Assembly (NCBI RefSeq): GCF_000377765.1
Contig: NZ_KB898663.1
Location: forward strand, 124,001-188,000
Direction: 5' to 3'
Length of the DNA: 64,000 nt
From: Gracilibacillus lacisalsi DSM 19029
Lineage (GTDB): Bacteria > Bacillota > Bacilli > Bacillales > Amphibacillaceae
Part shown: one piece after another, positions 63,512 through 64,000 of the stretch
Layout of the letters: each line of letters starts with the position of its first letter
Numbering within the stretch: position 1 is the first letter of the stretch
The notes under the pieces: generated by a model
What the model was told of the DNA's origin: nothing
The model's input: only the letters and a program-made list of their open reading frames with translations
The model's database searches: none
Program-made: the position numbers and the translations under genes

Positions 63512-63536
63512 ATAACTGCTTATCATAAGCAGCTAT
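63512..63536 (-). terminator. Terminator of the partial DUF4129 gene
   Basis: ataactgcttat/ataagcagctat stem with TTTTGC on the minus strand; it overlaps the stop at 63533-63535. Confidence 0.7.
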
Positions 63537-64000
63537 TTATTATTATTCATATACCTCCATATTTCTTGTAGTTGTTGAAGGTTATCTTGACGAAGAGTTC
63601 CTTTTCCGTATCGGACATTATCATACAATGTTTCCAATTGTACTAATTGCTGATTTTTCTCTGTTAATGCTAATACTTCATGTGCAGTCAGCGATTCACG
63701 CCATTTTTCTTGTTTTTTGACATCACGGGCAATTCGGCGGTATAGAAATCGCACTTTTTCTTCGTTTGTCAAACGTTCAAATTTCGGCTTCCTTTTTGTT
63801 ATCTGACGGAAGGCTTCCGTTATTTTTTCCTGATTTTCTTTTCGCCATTTCTTCCAGTCAAAAAGGCTTTCCTTCTCATCTCGGTAATCTGTTGCCGTTT
63901 CTGCTACTAGTTTCTTTCCGAATACTTGATGAATCATTTTCCATAATGAAAGGATTGCTCTTATAAGCAATCTGCGGAATTTCTTAAATAGAATTGCAAT
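63533..64000 (-). CDS. Membrane protein with C-terminal DUF4129 domain (partial, N-terminus off the window)
   Basis: The frame is open from the window edge (codon 1 at 63998-64000) to a TAG at 63533, 155 visible codons. The edge begins with a hydrophobic-basic stretch (IAILFKKFRRLL), probably the end of a membrane helix. The rest is helical and basic, with a C-terminal LYRRIARDVKK...SLTAHEVLAL...LVQLETLYDNVRYGKG pattern typical of DUF4129, the cytoplasmic tail of transglutaminase-like (TgpA/YebA) proteins. The N-terminal membrane and protease domains would lie outside. Its presence next to fliD is unusual, so the assignment is moderate. Confidence 0.5.
   Translation of the reverse strand: MAILFKKFRRLLIRAILSLWKMIHQVFGKKLVAETATDYRDEKESLFDWKKWRKENQEKITEAFRQITKRKPKFERLTNEEKVRFLYRRIARDVKKQEKWRESLTAHEVLALTEKNQQLVQLETLYDNVRYGKGTLRQDNLQQLQEIWRYMNNNK

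Overview
The window is a low-GC, Gram-positive chromosome segment from a member of the Bacillaceae, probably a halotolerant relative of Gracilibacillus, Oceanobacillus or Virgibacillus. The evidence is gene content and order: cggR-gapA-pgk-tpiA-gpmI-eno, rapZ-yvcK-whiA-crh, hprK-lgt-ppaX-yvoF, uvrBA, minJ-ctpB, ftsEX, secA-prfB and fliD-flaG-fliS-fliT-hpf follow the blocks known from one part of the Bacillus subtilis chromosome. The genus is an inference. Almost every gene is on the minus strand. The exceptions are a ketopantoate reductase-like gene, a SNF2 helicase and one tRNA-Arg. There is no prophage, CRISPR array or transposase.

Layout. 1-2375: Fur-boxed siderophore uptake genes, with a fused double permease cut by the window edge. 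2567-2999: non-coding repeat element. 3046-10211: CggR-regulated glycolytic operon, with a glutaredoxin upstream. 10850-19674: lactate dehydrogenase, then an S-box (SAM-I riboswitch) controlled sulfur module: MetY fused to a CoA-binding domain, a sulfonate-type ABC transporter, an AcsA-like acyl-CoA synthetase, and a degenerate FMN-dehydrogenase homologue. Three S-boxes govern it, two in tandem at the head and one inside. 19723-21496: repeats, CtsR-regulated clpP, tRNA-Arg and a small basic protein. 21567-31312: crh, whiA, yvcK, rapZ, trxB, a TPR protein, panE-like, yvoF, ppaX, lgt and hprK. 31526-40415: repeat element, yvlCD, bacillithiol deacetylase genes, uvrBA and RF3. 40569-54814: SNF2 helicase, minJ, ctpB, an M23 hydrolase, ftsEX, a YitT protein, prfB (with its programmed frameshift) and secA. 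54926-58807: small repeat, then a sigma-W-type pspA-ydjGHI operon placed between secA and hpf. 58840-64000: hpf, flagellar genes and a truncated membrane protein.

How the genes connect. Carbon control is dense: CggR, HPr kinase HprK and its target Crh (Gln15, Ser46), PpaX, YvcK and RapZ surround the glycolytic operon. Envelope and division functions form the second theme: FtsEX with an M23 hydrolase, MinJ, CtpB, SecA, Lgt and PspA/YdjGHI.

The most unusual region is the S-box module. Its transporter, CoA ligase, CoA-binding MetY and pseudo-enzyme-like FMN_dh protein suggest an uncharacterised route for bringing an organic sulfur compound into methionine metabolism. The pathway itself is inference. 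The window also carries several families of non-coding repeats: an approximately 435-bp inverted-repeat element, 21-bp phased repeats, and GCGGACAT dyads.
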